NCBI GenBank assembly: GCA_022360315.1
Contig: JAKSDA010000065.1
Location: 62,001 to 126,000 of the forward strand
Reading direction: 5' to 3'
Length of the DNA stretch: 64,000 nucleotides
Source of the DNA: Pseudomonadota bacterium
GTDB taxonomy: Bacteria; Myxococcota_A; Polyangia; Haliangiales; Haliangiaceae
Part shown: piece after piece, positions 8,834 to 18,679 of the stretch
How the letters are laid out: every line of letters begins with the position of its first letter
Position numbering within the stretch: the first letter of the stretch is position 1
Made by a program: the position numbers and the translations under genes
The notes under the pieces: model-generated
What the model was told of the DNA's origin: nothing
The model's input: the letters and a program-made list of their open reading frames with translations, nothing else
Database searches by the model: none

Positions 8834-9661
8834 CTACTCGCGTGCGAGTTGGTATGACCAGAATTGCTCCCACAGACCGCAGTACTCGACGACCTCTCGG
8901 CGTACACAATCGTAATCGGCTTCGGTGACCGCCTGGATGGTCAGCCACCAGAAGTCGTCCTCGTGGTCATCGTCGGCAGCTTCCGTGCACTTGTCATCGG
9001 AGGTGCCGTGCTGATGGTAATAGCCAGTGGTCACGTCGATGCCCAGGGCTGCGGTCGCCTGTCGAAGCCGCGGACTGAACAGGATGACCTCCTGCTCGGC
9101 GACCGCCAGGAGGGCCGAGAGGGATACCAGACTCGGGTAGCGAGCCTCGAGGTATTCGCGCACCCGCGTGCTGATGAGGCTGGGGCGGAATCGATGACGG
9201 ATGGGTTGATCGACCCCATACTGATCCAGAACTCGCTCGAAAAGCGGATAGTGAGCCCGCGCCGAGTTGCCGAGGTACCCTCCCGCGTCGCCAGTGCCGG
9301 GTACGAAACCGAATTCGTCGAGATCATTGAGGGTCAATAACGCCCGCCCATCCATCTTGGAACCCGGTGACAACCGAGGTTCGAGTTGCCTGGTTTGAAA
9401 CTGGGCCATGAGCAAGGCGTCGGTGAAAATCTGGACGATTGCATGCCGGTACTCGAGATGAATGACGCGCATCTTGTCCAGCGATAAGGTGCCAGACGAA
9501 AGAACCTGCATCGCAGGGTGCCGCGCTACCGGATGAGAAGACACAGTGTCACGCAGCTCGCGCACAAATATCGCGTTTTGCGCCCAGCTGGCTTCACTCA
9601 ACGATTGTCTCATTCTCTGCCGAGTAGTGCTGCGCGGGTTCTCAAGTACGAAAGGGTTCAT
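8834..9661 (-). CDS. Haem-oxygenase-like diiron oxidase family protein (iron-containing redox enzyme)
   Basis: A 275-residue, mostly helical cytoplasmic protein resembling the haem-oxygenase-like diiron oxidase (HDO) superfamily, which includes CADD, UndA, BesC and SznF. Candidate metal ligands in order are E70 and H73 (HLEYRH), E116, H137 (GNSARAHYPLFE), E191 (AEQE), and the C-terminal cluster H216/H218, D222 and H233. The spacing of the last group is looser than in typical members, so metal binding needs proof. ATG at 9661 has GAGGAG seven bases upstream. Its neighbours (EPTP lipoprotein, gltB) give no pathway clue. A second HDO-like gene lies at 18680. The family call is moderately sure; the reaction is unknown. 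Confidence 0.7.
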   Translation of the reverse strand: MNPFVLENPRSTTRQRMRQSLSEASWAQNAIFVRELRDTVSSHPVARHPAMQVLSSGTLSLDKMRVIHLEYRHAIVQIFTDALLMAQFQTRQLEPRLSPGSKMDGRALLTLNDLDEFGFVPGTGDAGGYLGNSARAHYPLFERVLDQYGVDQPIRHRFRPSLISTRVREYLEARYPSLVSLSALLAVAEQEVILFSPRLRQATAALGIDVTTGYYHQHGTSDDKCTEAADDDHEDDFWWLTIQAVTEADYDCVRREVVEYCGLWEQFWSYQLARE

Positions 9662-10207
9662 GCAAATCTCCTCACGGGTGTAACAAAGCCGGCGGGTTTA
9701 TCAGCTCTCGGGGTCGATCTGTACTTGAATCCAAATCATCAGAGTTTCATATGCATGGCACACCGACTCCACCGGTTGCGGTTTCGGGGTTTCAGCGTCT
9801 GACCAGGTTCAACACCCTTTTCAGGGGGTCAGGGCAAGCGTGGGCACGACAAGCCGACGTCGCCGGCACGCGACATGGTCGCCGGCAAGCGGCATTACCG
9901 GCACCGGTCGGATGGCTTTGTCAGTACGGCATACGTAATGGTTCCCGGAGCGGTCATGGTAGTTTGGAACCTTTGCTCCGTCTCATCCCTGGTAACAATA
10001 TTATATCATTCTGTCAGATTAGTGCGAAAATTCAATGAATACTCTGTATCGATGCTTGAGACCGGGCAGAGAATAATTTGCTCATTGTGAGTTAGGGGGC
10101 TCGACGAATCTGTTGTGCCATGGATTACGGAGGCAATAGATCGGCTCTTGTCCGGTTCTACGTCGTTCGGAGCGGGAGATCTGGACAATAACGATTGGTC
10201 CGACTCT

Positions 10208-10498
10208 CTACCGATTTAGATCCAAAGAATAGTGATCACGATGACCGGAATGGGTGATTGCGATGGCGAAACAGGTGATCTGGCCATCCGATTCAGAAAT
10301 CAAAGATGCTCCGTGAAGAATAGGTTCGGATCCTCCGACGTTCTGCTCATGCTCGATCTCGGCGATCCACGCATCTGTACCCCGGCCGAGCGGAACTGAG
10401 CAGCAACGATTGCCGCCTCGACGGAGCGGACGATGCAACTCGCTCGGGATGATGCAACCCGCTCCAATGTCACCTTCTGACGATCCACAGTGGCTCAA
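10208..10498 (-). CDS. Doubtful short protein or gene fragment
   Basis: A 96-residue frame. Its second half (WIAEIEHEQNVGGSEPILHG, then a stretch ending SLDLNR) has protein-like composition, but the first half is Arg/Cys/Ser-rich and looks non-coding. No ribosome binding site and no recognised domain. It may be the 3' remnant of a lost gene; it could equally be spurious. Confidence 0.22.
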   Translation of the reverse strand: MSHCGSSEGDIGAGCIIPSELHRPLRRGGNRCCSVPLGRGTDAWIAEIEHEQNVGGSEPILHGASLISESDGQITCFAIAITHSGHRDHYSLDLNR

Positions 10499-10540
10499 CG
10501 CTGCGGGTGTTCCGCTCTGTTCACGACAACTCCCAACTAC

Positions 10541-10709
10541 GCACGATCACGTTGGAAAAGATCCAACGTGATCGTGCGCGGCCCGACCGCTTGGCGTTCG
10601 GGCTATCATTTTTGGGCAAAAGCCCCCGGACGGCCGGAGTCCCGGCCGGCTCGGCCGTTGGCCTTGCAACAGAAACACCCCGTTTGATCCACAACCAAAG
10701 TGTTTCTGT
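10541..10709. repeat. Composite hairpin repeat (copy E1)
   Basis: It opens with a perfect 16-bp inverted repeat (10541-10556 with 10562-10577, 5-base loop). Next is a GC-rich block with a small GGGC-AAAA-GCCC hairpin (10614-10625) and an adjoining GGCC-rich palindrome, and it ends with a 10-bp inverted repeat (10669-10678 with 10700-10709). Two segments recur at 38000-38071 (one in inverted orientation), and the GGGCAAAAGCCC plus GC-palindrome core recurs in the element at 30118-30270. No coding potential. It could be a non-autonomous mobile or REP-like element, or carry transcription terminators. Confidence 0.7.
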
Positions 10710-10874
10710 GTAGCTAGCTAAAAAGAAAGGAAGAATGTCAGACACTTGGCGGCGCTTTGCGGTACTGTATTGACGCGTTGCGTAATATCGTTCAGCATGT
10801 CATGTCCCCGGACGAGACCAAGCTGACCGGGAACTGCTTTTCTGTCTAGCAAGCAGTACTTCTTTGGAGGAGAC

Positions 10875-13800
10875 GTGAAAGCACCAACGCGCTATGGACT
10901 CTATGAACCGCAGACCGAGCATGATGCATGTGGTGTTGGCTTTGTCGCACACATGAAGGGCGAAAAGTCACGAGCTCTGGTCGAGCAGGCATTGGAAGTA
11001 TTGCGTCGCTTGAAGCACCGCGGTGCGAGCGGCGCCGATCCCAGGACGGGGGACGGTGCAGGCATACTGGTCCAGGTGCCCCACCGCTTTTTCAAGCGGA
11101 TTGGCCTCGAACTCGGCTTTGACATGCCGCGCCGGCGGCGCTACGGCATCGGGCAGATTTTTCTGCCCGCCGACCCCAAAGTGCGACGAGCATGCGAGAA
11201 GATCATCGAAGACGTCGTCGTCGAGCAAGGGCAACGGGTTTTGGGTTGGCGCGATGTTCCCATCGAGGACAGCGAGATTGGGACCATTGCGCGCGACGTG
11301 ATGCCGGTGTTCCGGCAGGTCTACATCGCGCGTCGCCGCCTGCCGCCCAGCGCGTTCGAACGCAAGTTGTACGTCATCCGCAAGCTGGCCGAAAACCGCA
11401 TCCGCGATCGCGAGATCGATCCGGAGGGACGCTTTCACGTGGCCAGCATGTCGGCAGAAACCATCATTTATAAGGGCCTGTGTCTGCCCCAGCAGCTGTC
11501 GCTTTTCTACCGGGATCTGCAGGAGCCGGACATGGTCAGCGCTCTGGCCATGGTTCATTCGCGGTTCTCCACCAATACATTTCCCACCTGGGATCTGGCC
11601 CAGCCGTTCCGCTGCAGTGCCCACAATGGTGAGATCAACACTCTGCGCGGCAATGTCAACTGGATGAGTGCGCGGCGCAGTACCCTGAGTTCGGCCGGCT
11701 TCGGCGGACCCCTTGACGATCTGTATCCCATTATCGTGCCGGGCAAGAGCGATTCGGCACAGTTCGACAACATGCTCGAGCTGCTTCACCTGGGCGGTCG
11801 CAGCATGGCAAACGCGATCATGATGATGATCCCCGAGGCCTGGGAGAACGATCCGCTCATGGATCGCGATCGGCGGGCTTATTACAGCTATGCATCATCT
11901 CTGATGGAGCCGTGGGATGGGCCGGCCGCCATTGCGTTTACCGACGGAGTGCGCATCGGCGCCACGCTGGACCGCAATGGCTTGCGTCCGGCGCGCTACC
12001 TGGTCACCGATGAAGACTGGGTGGTACTGGCCTCGGAAACCGGAGTCATCGATGTGCCTCCGCAGCGGGTGCGACAAAAGGGTCGCCTGCGGCCCGGCCG
12101 CATCTTTATCGTCGACACCGACGAAGGACGCATCCTCGACGATGATGAGATCAAGTCCGAGATCGCCCGTCGGTGGCCGTATCGCCGCTGGTTAAAAAAG
12201 AACGTCTACGACATAGACATGGACCCCGACCAGTACACCGGCTACAACAATCCACCCTTTCCCGATGTCGATGGCCCGCCACGTCTGGTCGGCGCGGAGC
12301 TGAAAACGCTACAACGGGCATTTGGATACACCGACGAAGATGAGCGGATCCTGATCGGACCCATGGCCGAAACCGGCAAGGAGCCGGTCGGCTCGATGGG
12401 ATGCGACACTCCTCTGGCTGTGCTCAGCGACCGGGCGCCAACCCTATTCAACTACTTCCATCAATTGTTCGCTCAGGTCACCAACCCGGCTATCGACCCC
12501 ATCCGCGAGGCCATGGTCATGACTCTGGAGACCTCGATCGGACCATCTGGCAATACGTTCGAAGAATCGCCGGAGCACTGTCACCGCCTGCGCATGGACG
12601 GACCGGTGCTGACCAATGAAAAATTGGCCAAAATTCTGGCTGTACACGAAGGTGCATTCGAGCCCCGGCGGCTGTCCCTCTTATACCCGGTCGGCGAGGA
12701 CGGGAGCGGCCTGGGCCGCGCGCTCGAGCGGCTCTGTGCCGAAGCGGCCGAGAGCATCGACGACGGCTACAACGTGCTCATCCTCAGCGATCGCGGGGTC
12801 GACGCCGACCACGTGGCGATTCCATCGCTACTCGCTGTCAGCGCTGTGCACCAGCACCTGATCCGGGTAGGCACTCGCATGCAGGCCGGGCTCATCATCG
12901 AGACCGGCGAAGCGCGCGAGGTGCACGACTTTGCCCTGCTTCTCGGCTACGGTGCGGCTGCGGTCAATCCGTATCTCGCCCTCGACACGGTCAAGGAATT
13001 GGCGGCTACGGACCGGCTCAGCCTGCTAGACCAGCCGGTGAGTCTTTCGGTTGCGCGCGACGCTGCCGACATATGGGAAGCCAAGCGGCGCTACATCCAG
13101 GCCATCAACGGCGGTCTGCTCAAGGTCATGTCAAAAATGGGCATTTCGACCCTGCAGTCCTATGGCGGCGCGCAGATCTTCGAGGCGGTCGGGATCGATC
13201 GCGGGCTGATCGAAGCCCACTTTGCCGGCACCCCGTCGCGGATCGAAGGGGTGGGAATAGAAGAGCTCGGGCGCGAGGCACTCGAGCGACACGACCGCGC
13301 CTTTGGCCGCGGGGCAGCGGCCATTGTCGATACCCTGCCGGTGGGTGGCCAATATCAATGGCGGCGGCGCGGTGAGCTGCACAAATGGAACCCCGCGACC
13401 ATTGCCAAGTTGCAGGCCGCGGTATCCCACAACGACCCCGCGATCTATGCCGAATATGTCGAGCTGGCCTCGAATGAAGACGACCAGCTGGTCACCTTGC
13501 GCGGTCTGCTCGAGCTGGACACGGACGGTATCGAGCCGGTGCCACTCGATCAGGTCGAGCCGGCCAGCGAGATCGTCAAGCGATTTGTGACCGGTGCCAT
13601 GTCGTTCGGATCGATCAGCGCTGAAGCTCACGAGACTCTGGCCATCGCGATGAATCGAATCGGCGGACGCTCCAACAGCGGCGAGGGCGGCGAGGAGGAG
13701 CACCGCTACGTGGTGGACGAAAATGGCGATCTGCGCCGCAGTTCCATCAAACAGGTCGCCTCGGGCCGTTTTGGCGTGACGGCGCATTACTTGATCAATG

Positions 13801-15539
13801 CCGATGATCTGCAGATCAAAATCGCCCAGGGTGCCAAACCCGGTGAGGGTGGGCAGCTGCCCGGCCACAAAGTCGACCAGCGCATTGCCAAAGTACGCCA
13901 TTCGACTCCCGGGGTGACTCTGATCTCGCCGCCGCCCCACCACGATATCTACTCGATTGAAGATCTCGCCCAGCTGATCTACGACCTGCAGACGGTCAAT
14001 CCAGCCAGCCGGGTGAGCGTTAAACTGGTCAGCGAAGTTGGCGTGGGTACGGTTGCGGTCGGGGTTGCCAAATCGCGCGCCGGGTGTGTGGTGATCGCCG
14101 GTTACTCGGGCGGTACCGGTGCCTCGCCGATCTCGAGCATCAAGCATGCCGGCCTGCCGTGGGAACTCGGCCTGGCCGAAACCCAGCAGGTGCTGGTCCA
14201 CAACCGCCTGCGCGGGCGTATTCGCGTCCAGGTAGACGGCGGCATGCGCACCGGTCGCGATGTGGTGGTTGCTGCGCTGCTCGGTGGAGAAGAATTTGGC
14301 ATGGCCACAGCAGCGCTGATCAGCGTGGGTTGCATCATGCTGCGCAAATGTCACCTCAATACCTGCTCGGTCGGCATCGCCACCCAGGACCGCGAGTTGC
14401 GCAAGCGGTTCCACGGCAAACCCGACCACGTGGTCAACTTCTTCTTTCTGGTCGCCGAAGAGATCCGCCGCTACATGGCCGAGTTGGGCTTTCGCAAATT
14501 CGACGACATGATCGGACGGGTCGACCGTTTGCGGGTGCGCGACGTCGTTCACTGGAAGGCCAAAAAACTGGATTTAAGCGCGATCCTCCACCCGTCCGAC
14601 GCACCAGCTGAGTGGCCGCGCCGCTGTATCGAGGCCGAGCCATGGGACCTGACCGACCATCTCGACCGCCGGCTCATTGCCGCGACCGAGCGCAGTTTGA
14701 ACCGCCAGCGCCGGGTCACGCTCGATCTGCCGATCAAGAACACCGACCGCACAGTCGGTGCCATGTTGAGCGGCGTCATCGCGCAGAAGCACGGACCGCA
14801 CGGTCTTGCCGACGATACCATCCACGTGCGTTTTACCGGCTCGGCCGGGCAGAGCTTTGGCGCGTTTTTGGCCGCCGGGGTCACTCTCGAGCTGGCCGGT
14901 GATACCAATGACTATTTGGGCAAAGGCTTGTCGGGAGGCCGCATCATTGTCAAGCCTCCTGAGGGCAGCCGGTTTGTCGCCGAGAAAAACATCATTATCG
15001 GCAATACGGTTCTTTACGGTGCGACGAGCGGCGAGTTATTCGCCCGCGGCATTGCCGGCGAGCGCTTTGCCGTGCGCAACAGTGGTGCGCGCGCTGTGGT
15101 CGAGGGCGTGGGCGATCACGGGTGTGAATACATGACCGGCGGCGTGGTCGCTGTCCTCGGTCCGACCGGGCGCAATTTCGCCGCGGGTATGAGCGGCGGC
15201 AACGCGTTTGTGTTCGACCGCGAGCACCAATTTCGCCAGCGCTGCAATACCACGATGGTCGAGCTCGAGCTGTTGGTCCAGGATTCCGATATCTGGCTGC
15301 TCCAGGGCATGATCGCCGATCACGTTCGATTCACCGACAGCGAGGTCGGCGCGCGCATTCTGGAAAACTGGGACAACATGCTGCCGTACTTTGTAAAGAT
15401 CATGCCGATCGACTACAAGCGTGTGCTCGCCGCCCAACGAGCTGCACTGCGCAGAAATCTGTCTGGAGCGCGACTTGCGGTATTCGAGGGCGCCGACGAG
15501 GCCGGGTTGGCTACTGCGGCAGAACGAGGAGCGCTGTAA
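10875..15539 (+). CDS. gltB: Glutamate synthase, large (alpha) subunit
   Basis: The large subunit takes ammonia from glutamine and adds it to 2-oxoglutarate, making glutamate with reducing power relayed from GltD. The protein is 1554 residues, full length. The N-terminal Ntn glutaminase domain starts at Cys19 (ACGVGF), so a short propeptide is presumably removed. The central and FMN synthase domains follow, with the flavin-site block SGEGGEEE and an iron-sulfur Cys cluster (C-x5-C-x4-C, about residues 1153-1164, CHLNTCSVGIATQ). The C-terminal GXGXG beta-helix domain (about 1290-1500) is complete. The GTG start at 10875 has a strong GGAGGAG just upstream. The stop overlaps the gltD start (TAATG). 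It is the main ammonium assimilation route with glutamine synthetase. Confidence 0.98.
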   Translation: MKAPTRYGLYEPQTEHDACGVGFVAHMKGEKSRALVEQALEVLRRLKHRGASGADPRTGDGAGILVQVPHRFFKRIGLELGFDMPRRRRYGIGQIFLPADPKVRRACEKIIEDVVVEQGQRVLGWRDVPIEDSEIGTIARDVMPVFRQVYIARRRLPPSAFERKLYVIRKLAENRIRDREIDPEGRFHVASMSAETIIYKGLCLPQQLSLFYRDLQEPDMVSALAMVHSRFSTNTFPTWDLAQPFRCSAHNGEINTLRGNVNWMSARRSTLSSAGFGGPLDDLYPIIVPGKSDSAQFDNMLELLHLGGRSMANAIMMMIPEAWENDPLMDRDRRAYYSYASSLMEPWDGPAAIAFTDGVRIGATLDRNGLRPARYLVTDEDWVVLASETGVIDVPPQRVRQKGRLRPGRIFIVDTDEGRILDDDEIKSEIARRWPYRRWLKKNVYDIDMDPDQYTGYNNPPFPDVDGPPRLVGAELKTLQRAFGYTDEDERILIGPMAETGKEPVGSMGCDTPLAVLSDRAPTLFNYFHQLFAQVTNPAIDPIREAMVMTLETSIGPSGNTFEESPEHCHRLRMDGPVLTNEKLAKILAVHEGAFEPRRLSLLYPVGEDGSGLGRALERLCAEAAESIDDGYNVLILSDRGVDADHVAIPSLLAVSAVHQHLIRVGTRMQAGLIIETGEAREVHDFALLLGYGAAAVNPYLALDTVKELAATDRLSLLDQPVSLSVARDAADIWEAKRRYIQAINGGLLKVMSKMGISTLQSYGGAQIFEAVGIDRGLIEAHFAGTPSRIEGVGIEELGREALERHDRAFGRGAAAIVDTLPVGGQYQWRRRGELHKWNPATIAKLQAAVSHNDPAIYAEYVELASNEDDQLVTLRGLLELDTDGIEPVPLDQVEPASEIVKRFVTGAMSFGSISAEAHETLAIAMNRIGGRSNSGEGGEEEHRYVVDENGDLRRSSIKQVASGRFGVTAHYLINADDLQIKIAQGAKPGEGGQLPGHKVDQRIAKVRHSTPGVTLISPPPHHDIYSIEDLAQLIYDLQTVNPASRVSVKLVSEVGVGTVAVGVAKSRAGCVVIAGYSGGTGASPISSIKHAGLPWELGLAETQQVLVHNRLRGRIRVQVDGGMRTGRDVVVAALLGGEEFGMATAALISVGCIMLRKCHLNTCSVGIATQDRELRKRFHGKPDHVVNFFFLVAEEIRRYMAELGFRKFDDMIGRVDRLRVRDVVHWKAKKLDLSAILHPSDAPAEWPRRCIEAEPWDLTDHLDRRLIAATERSLNRQRRVTLDLPIKNTDRTVGAMLSGVIAQKHGPHGLADDTIHVRFTGSAGQSFGAFLAAGVTLELAGDTNDYLGKGLSGGRIIVKPPEGSRFVAEKNIIIGNTVLYGATSGELFARGIAGERFAVRNSGARAVVEGVGDHGCEYMTGGVVAVLGPTGRNFAAGMSGGNAFVFDREHQFRQRCNTTMVELELLVQDSDIWLLQGMIADHVRFTDSEVGARILENWDNMLPYFVKIMPIDYKRVLAAQRAALRRNLSGARLAVFEGADEAGLATAAERGAL

Positions 15540-17029
15540 TGGGAAAAGTCACAGGATTCACCGAATGGCCACGCAAACTGCCCAAGCGGCGAGACGTTGC
15601 CGATCGGCTGACCGACTGGAACGAGTTTTATGTGCCCCAAGAGATCGAGGAGTCCCAGCGCCAGGGCGGCCGCTGTATGGACTGCGGGGTGCCGTTTTGC
15701 CAGCAGGGCTGCCCGCTTGGCAATCAGATACCGGACTGGAACGACCTGGTCTATCGCGATCGCTGGCGCGATGCCCACGTTCGTCTGGCCAGCACCAACA
15801 ATTTTCCCGAGTTCACTGGCCGGTTGTGTCCGGCGCCGTGCGAGGCTGCGTGTGTGCTCGCGATCAACGCCGACGCGGTGACCATCGAGCAGATCGAAAA
15901 AGAGATCATCGAGCGTGCATTTGCCGAGGGCTGGGTGGTGGCCGAGCCGCCGGCCGAGCGCACGGGCAAGCGAGTTGCCGTGGTGGGCAGCGGACCGGCC
16001 GGATTGGCTGCAGCGGCACAGCTTAACTCGATCGGACACGCGGTAACCGTATACGAGGCCGCCGATCGCCTGGGCGGTTTGCTGCGCTATGGCATCCCGG
16101 ATTTTAAGATGGAAAAGTGGGTGATCGATCGCCGGATCGAAGTCATGGAAAAGGAGGGGATCGAGTTTCAAACCGGGGTCGCGGTTGGCGACGACGTGGG
16201 GTGGGACGAGCTGAGAGAGCAAAACGACGCCCTGCTCATTGCGGTTGGTTCGCGCCGGCCGCGCGATCTACAAGTTCCCGGCCGCGACCTTCACGGTGTG
16301 GTATTTGCCATGGATTTTCTCACCCGGCAGAATCGGATCAATGCTGGCGATGGGAGTGGCAGCGGCAACGGCGCCGATCCTTCCTGGCTCGACGCACGGG
16401 GCAAGCAGGTGATCATTCTCGGTGGCGGCGATACCGGTTCGGACTGCCTCGGCACATCGCTGCGCCAGGGCGCGGCCCGGGTTCATCAGATCGAACTATT
16501 GCCCATGCCGTCCCGGGGTCGCGACGGGAACAATCCATGGCCGCAGTGGCCGCTGATCTTTCGCACGTCGAGCAGCCAGGAAGAGGGTGGCGAGCGCGAT
16601 TTTGCGTTGCTCACCAAGAAGCTCACCGGCTCGGGGGGCAAACTGACCGCGCTCCAGGCGGTGCGCATCGACGTGGCGCCGAAGCCATCGGGCGGTCTGA
16701 CAATTACCGAAAAGCCCGGCGAGGAGGTCGAACTCGCGGTCGATCTGCTGATCCTGGCGATGGGCTATATCGGGCCCGAGGCCGATGCGCTGAGCCAGCA
16801 GCTCGGTGTCAAACTCGACCAGCGCGGCAACGTGCACACCGACCAGCACTACGCTACCAATGTGTCGGGCGTGTATTGTGCAGGCGACGCCCACCGCGGC
16901 CAGAGTTTGATCGTCTGGGCCATTGCCGAGGGCCGCGAAGCAGCGCGAGCTATGGATTCGTATTTGCGCGACGGTCGCTCACCGTGGTTGCCCACCCGCG
17001 GGGCGGATTACTACTTCGGCGGACGGTAA
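15539..17029 (+). CDS. gltD: Glutamate synthase, small (beta) subunit
   Basis: An NADPH-oxidising flavoprotein of 496 residues that feeds electrons to GltB. The N-terminus carries the two Cys-rich motifs that bind 4Fe-4S clusters (CMDCGVPFCQQGCPLGNQ near residue 44 and CPAPCEAAC near 98). The FAD-binding GSGPAGLAAA follows near 156, then a second nucleotide-binding block (ILGGGDTGSDC near 292) and the C-terminal VYCAGDAHRGQSLIVWAI motif that completes the FAD site. Its start overlaps the gltB stop, with GAGGA in the end of gltB as ribosome binding site. The gene is convergent with the M20 peptidase gene; the 60-base gap shows no clear terminator. Confidence 0.97.
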   Translation: MGKVTGFTEWPRKLPKRRDVADRLTDWNEFYVPQEIEESQRQGGRCMDCGVPFCQQGCPLGNQIPDWNDLVYRDRWRDAHVRLASTNNFPEFTGRLCPAPCEAACVLAINADAVTIEQIEKEIIERAFAEGWVVAEPPAERTGKRVAVVGSGPAGLAAAAQLNSIGHAVTVYEAADRLGGLLRYGIPDFKMEKWVIDRRIEVMEKEGIEFQTGVAVGDDVGWDELREQNDALLIAVGSRRPRDLQVPGRDLHGVVFAMDFLTRQNRINAGDGSGSGNGADPSWLDARGKQVIILGGGDTGSDCLGTSLRQGAARVHQIELLPMPSRGRDGNNPWPQWPLIFRTSSSQEEGGERDFALLTKKLTGSGGKLTALQAVRIDVAPKPSGGLTITEKPGEEVELAVDLLILAMGYIGPEADALSQQLGVKLDQRGNVHTDQHYATNVSGVYCAGDAHRGQSLIVWAIAEGREAARAMDSYLRDGRSPWLPTRGADYYFGGR

Positions 17030-17091
17030 CGGCAGCAGTAGGTCGCGACGGTTCCAAGTATTACAGTGTTCATCCCGCCTTATTGTCCAGC

Positions 17092-18540
17092 TCAGTTCAA
17101 ATTGTGCATGAGTTGTACGTAGAACTGGATGATCTCGCCGTAGTTCGTCACGCCGATGCGTTCGTCCACTCCGTGCAAGCGCCGCAGATCGGCCGGGCCC
17201 ATGCGCATGGGAACAAAGCGAAGAATGCCCTCGGAGAGGGCTCGGTAGTGCTTGGAGTCGGTCGTAACTGGAACCAGCCCCGGAGCAATGAGCACGTCGG
17301 GAAAAACCTGGCGGATCGTCCGCCCCAGGAGCTGAAACGCAGGGGAATTGACGCCCACAACCGGAGAGGCGGGTAGACCGGTCAAGACCGCGATTTTGAT
17401 CCGCTCGTCGGCGATGACCTCGCGTACGTGGGTCAGCACTCGGTCCCGGGTGTCTCCGGGCTTGATTCGAAAATTCACCGTGGCAAAGGCATGGTCGGGC
17501 AGCACATTCTCTTTGCTGCCGCCAGATATCATGGTGGCTGCCGTGGTAGTGCGTATCAACGCGTCGGTGGCTGGAGACCGAGCCAGCATACGCTCCACCA
17601 GCGGCGACATGAGCCACAGGTTGGCGATGGCCATGCGCTGCATGAACGGCATCTCCCGAGCCACGGCGGCCAGCATGTCGCGGGCTGCGCCGTCTAGCTG
17701 GCCTGGCAGTGGATGGCGATGCAGCGCCGCAACGGCAGTACTGAGCAAGCTGACCGCCGTGTGCCGCGGCGGCATCGATGAGTGTCCACCAGGCGAACGC
17801 GCGCTGAGCTTGACAGTGAGGTAGCCCTTCTCGGCCACACCGACGGCGGCCAGCGGCGATGAGATGCCGGCCACCACACCCTCGGTGATGACCATCCCCT
17901 CCTCTAAGACCAACTCAAAGCGTAGCCCCCGCTCGGCGAGCAGCTCGGCCATCCGCCTGGCTCCGTCGTTGCCGCCAATCTCCTCATCGTGACCAAACGC
18001 GAAGTAGAGGCTGCGCCGGGGTTGAAAGCCCGCCGCCAATAGGGCTTCCGCGGCCTCGAGAATGGCCAGAACCGAGACTTTATTGTCCAGAGCTCCCCGG
18101 CCCCAGATAAAGCCATCGGCAATTGCCCCGGAGAACGGCGGCCGGGTCCAATTGTCGGCATCGGCCGGAACCACGTCCATGTGCGCCAAGAGGAGCGCTG
18201 GCTTGAGCGTCGAGTCGCTGCCCGGCCACACAAATAACAAGCTGTGCTCGCCGACGATCTCTCGCTGCAGGCCACCGTGCACCCGAGGGAACGACTCGCG
18301 CAGGAAGTCGCGCAAGGCGCGAAACGGCTCCGGCGCGATAGCCCTATCCTCTTGGGTCACGGTGCGAAAGGTAATCGCTCGGGACAGCCGCCGGGCCGCC
18401 TCGTCAATGGACGGTAAAACGGGCACGGCCGATGCCTGTTGCCTGGCCGGAAGGTCATCCGAAACGGCAAAGAGAGGTGGCGCGACCAGCGCGGTGCGCA
18501 GCAGCACCGCAGCAACCACTGCGAAAAGGCTCAGCATCAA
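17092..18540 (-). CDS. M20 metallopeptidase, PM20D1/carboxypeptidase S-like
   Basis: An exported or membrane-anchored amidohydrolase of 482 residues with an N-terminal hydrophobic segment (residues 1-25). Dinuclear zinc residues of the M20 family are present: H120 and D122 (AHMDVVP), bridging D152 (GALDNK), general base E186 and ligand E187 (GHDEE), and a C-terminal His in RLHGVDE. Overall order and wording are very close to animal PM20D1, which makes and breaks bonds between fatty acids and amino acids, and to yeast carboxypeptidase S. The nearby acyltransferase of the N-acyl amino acid synthase type (20783-21556) makes an N-acyl amino acid hydrolase role plausible; this is inference. Start ATG at 18540 begins a double ATG; no strong ribosome binding site is seen. 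Confidence 0.88.
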   Translation of the reverse strand: MMLSLFAVVAAVLLRTALVAPPLFAVSDDLPARQQASAVPVLPSIDEAARRLSRAITFRTVTQEDRAIAPEPFRALRDFLRESFPRVHGGLQREIVGEHSLLFVWPGSDSTLKPALLLAHMDVVPADADNWTRPPFSGAIADGFIWGRGALDNKVSVLAILEAAEALLAAGFQPRRSLYFAFGHDEEIGGNDGARRMAELLAERGLRFELVLEEGMVITEGVVAGISSPLAAVGVAEKGYLTVKLSARSPGGHSSMPPRHTAVSLLSTAVAALHRHPLPGQLDGAARDMLAAVAREMPFMQRMAIANLWLMSPLVERMLARSPATDALIRTTTAATMISGGSKENVLPDHAFATVNFRIKPGDTRDRVLTHVREVIADERIKIAVLTGLPASPVVGVNSPAFQLLGRTIRQVFPDVLIAPGLVPVTTDSKHYRALSEGILRFVPMRMGPADLRRLHGVDERIGVTNYGEIIQFYVQLMHNLN

Positions 18541-18679
18541 AACAAAAATACCGCGTCGAAACCAGATGCGTATTGCCGAAAAATCGGCCGATATCGGTGT
18601 GGTATCGATGGCTCAGACCTTTCTACATGACGCCGCCCGACGCGGTGAATTTGTTTGGGTCGCCAGCTTGGCCCGCTGC

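Larger units (their letters stand above)
9662..10874. other. 1.2 kb gene-poor intergenic region upstream of gltB
   Basis: No convincing complete gene is present. The stretch contains the upstream region of the minus-strand HDO gene, a doubtful short minus-strand frame at 10208-10498, the hairpin-rich repeat at 10541-10709, and the gltB leader. A TTGACG near 10766 could be a -35 box for gltB, but no good -10 sits at the right distance. Confidence 0.5.

Noticed and set aside
10541..10577. Integron attC site
   Set aside because: The palindrome contains TCCAAC and GTTGGA, but in the order opposite to attC core sites, there is no cassette-like layout and no integrase.
10745..10775. Sigma-54 promoter upstream of gltB (TGGC...TTGC)
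   Set aside because: The GG and GC elements are nine bases apart instead of ten and the intervening consensus is absent.
13131..14552. Reverse-strand frame of 473 codons inside gltB
   Set aside because: The plus-strand frame is a full-length, motif-complete glutamate synthase; the reverse frame is a compositional shadow.
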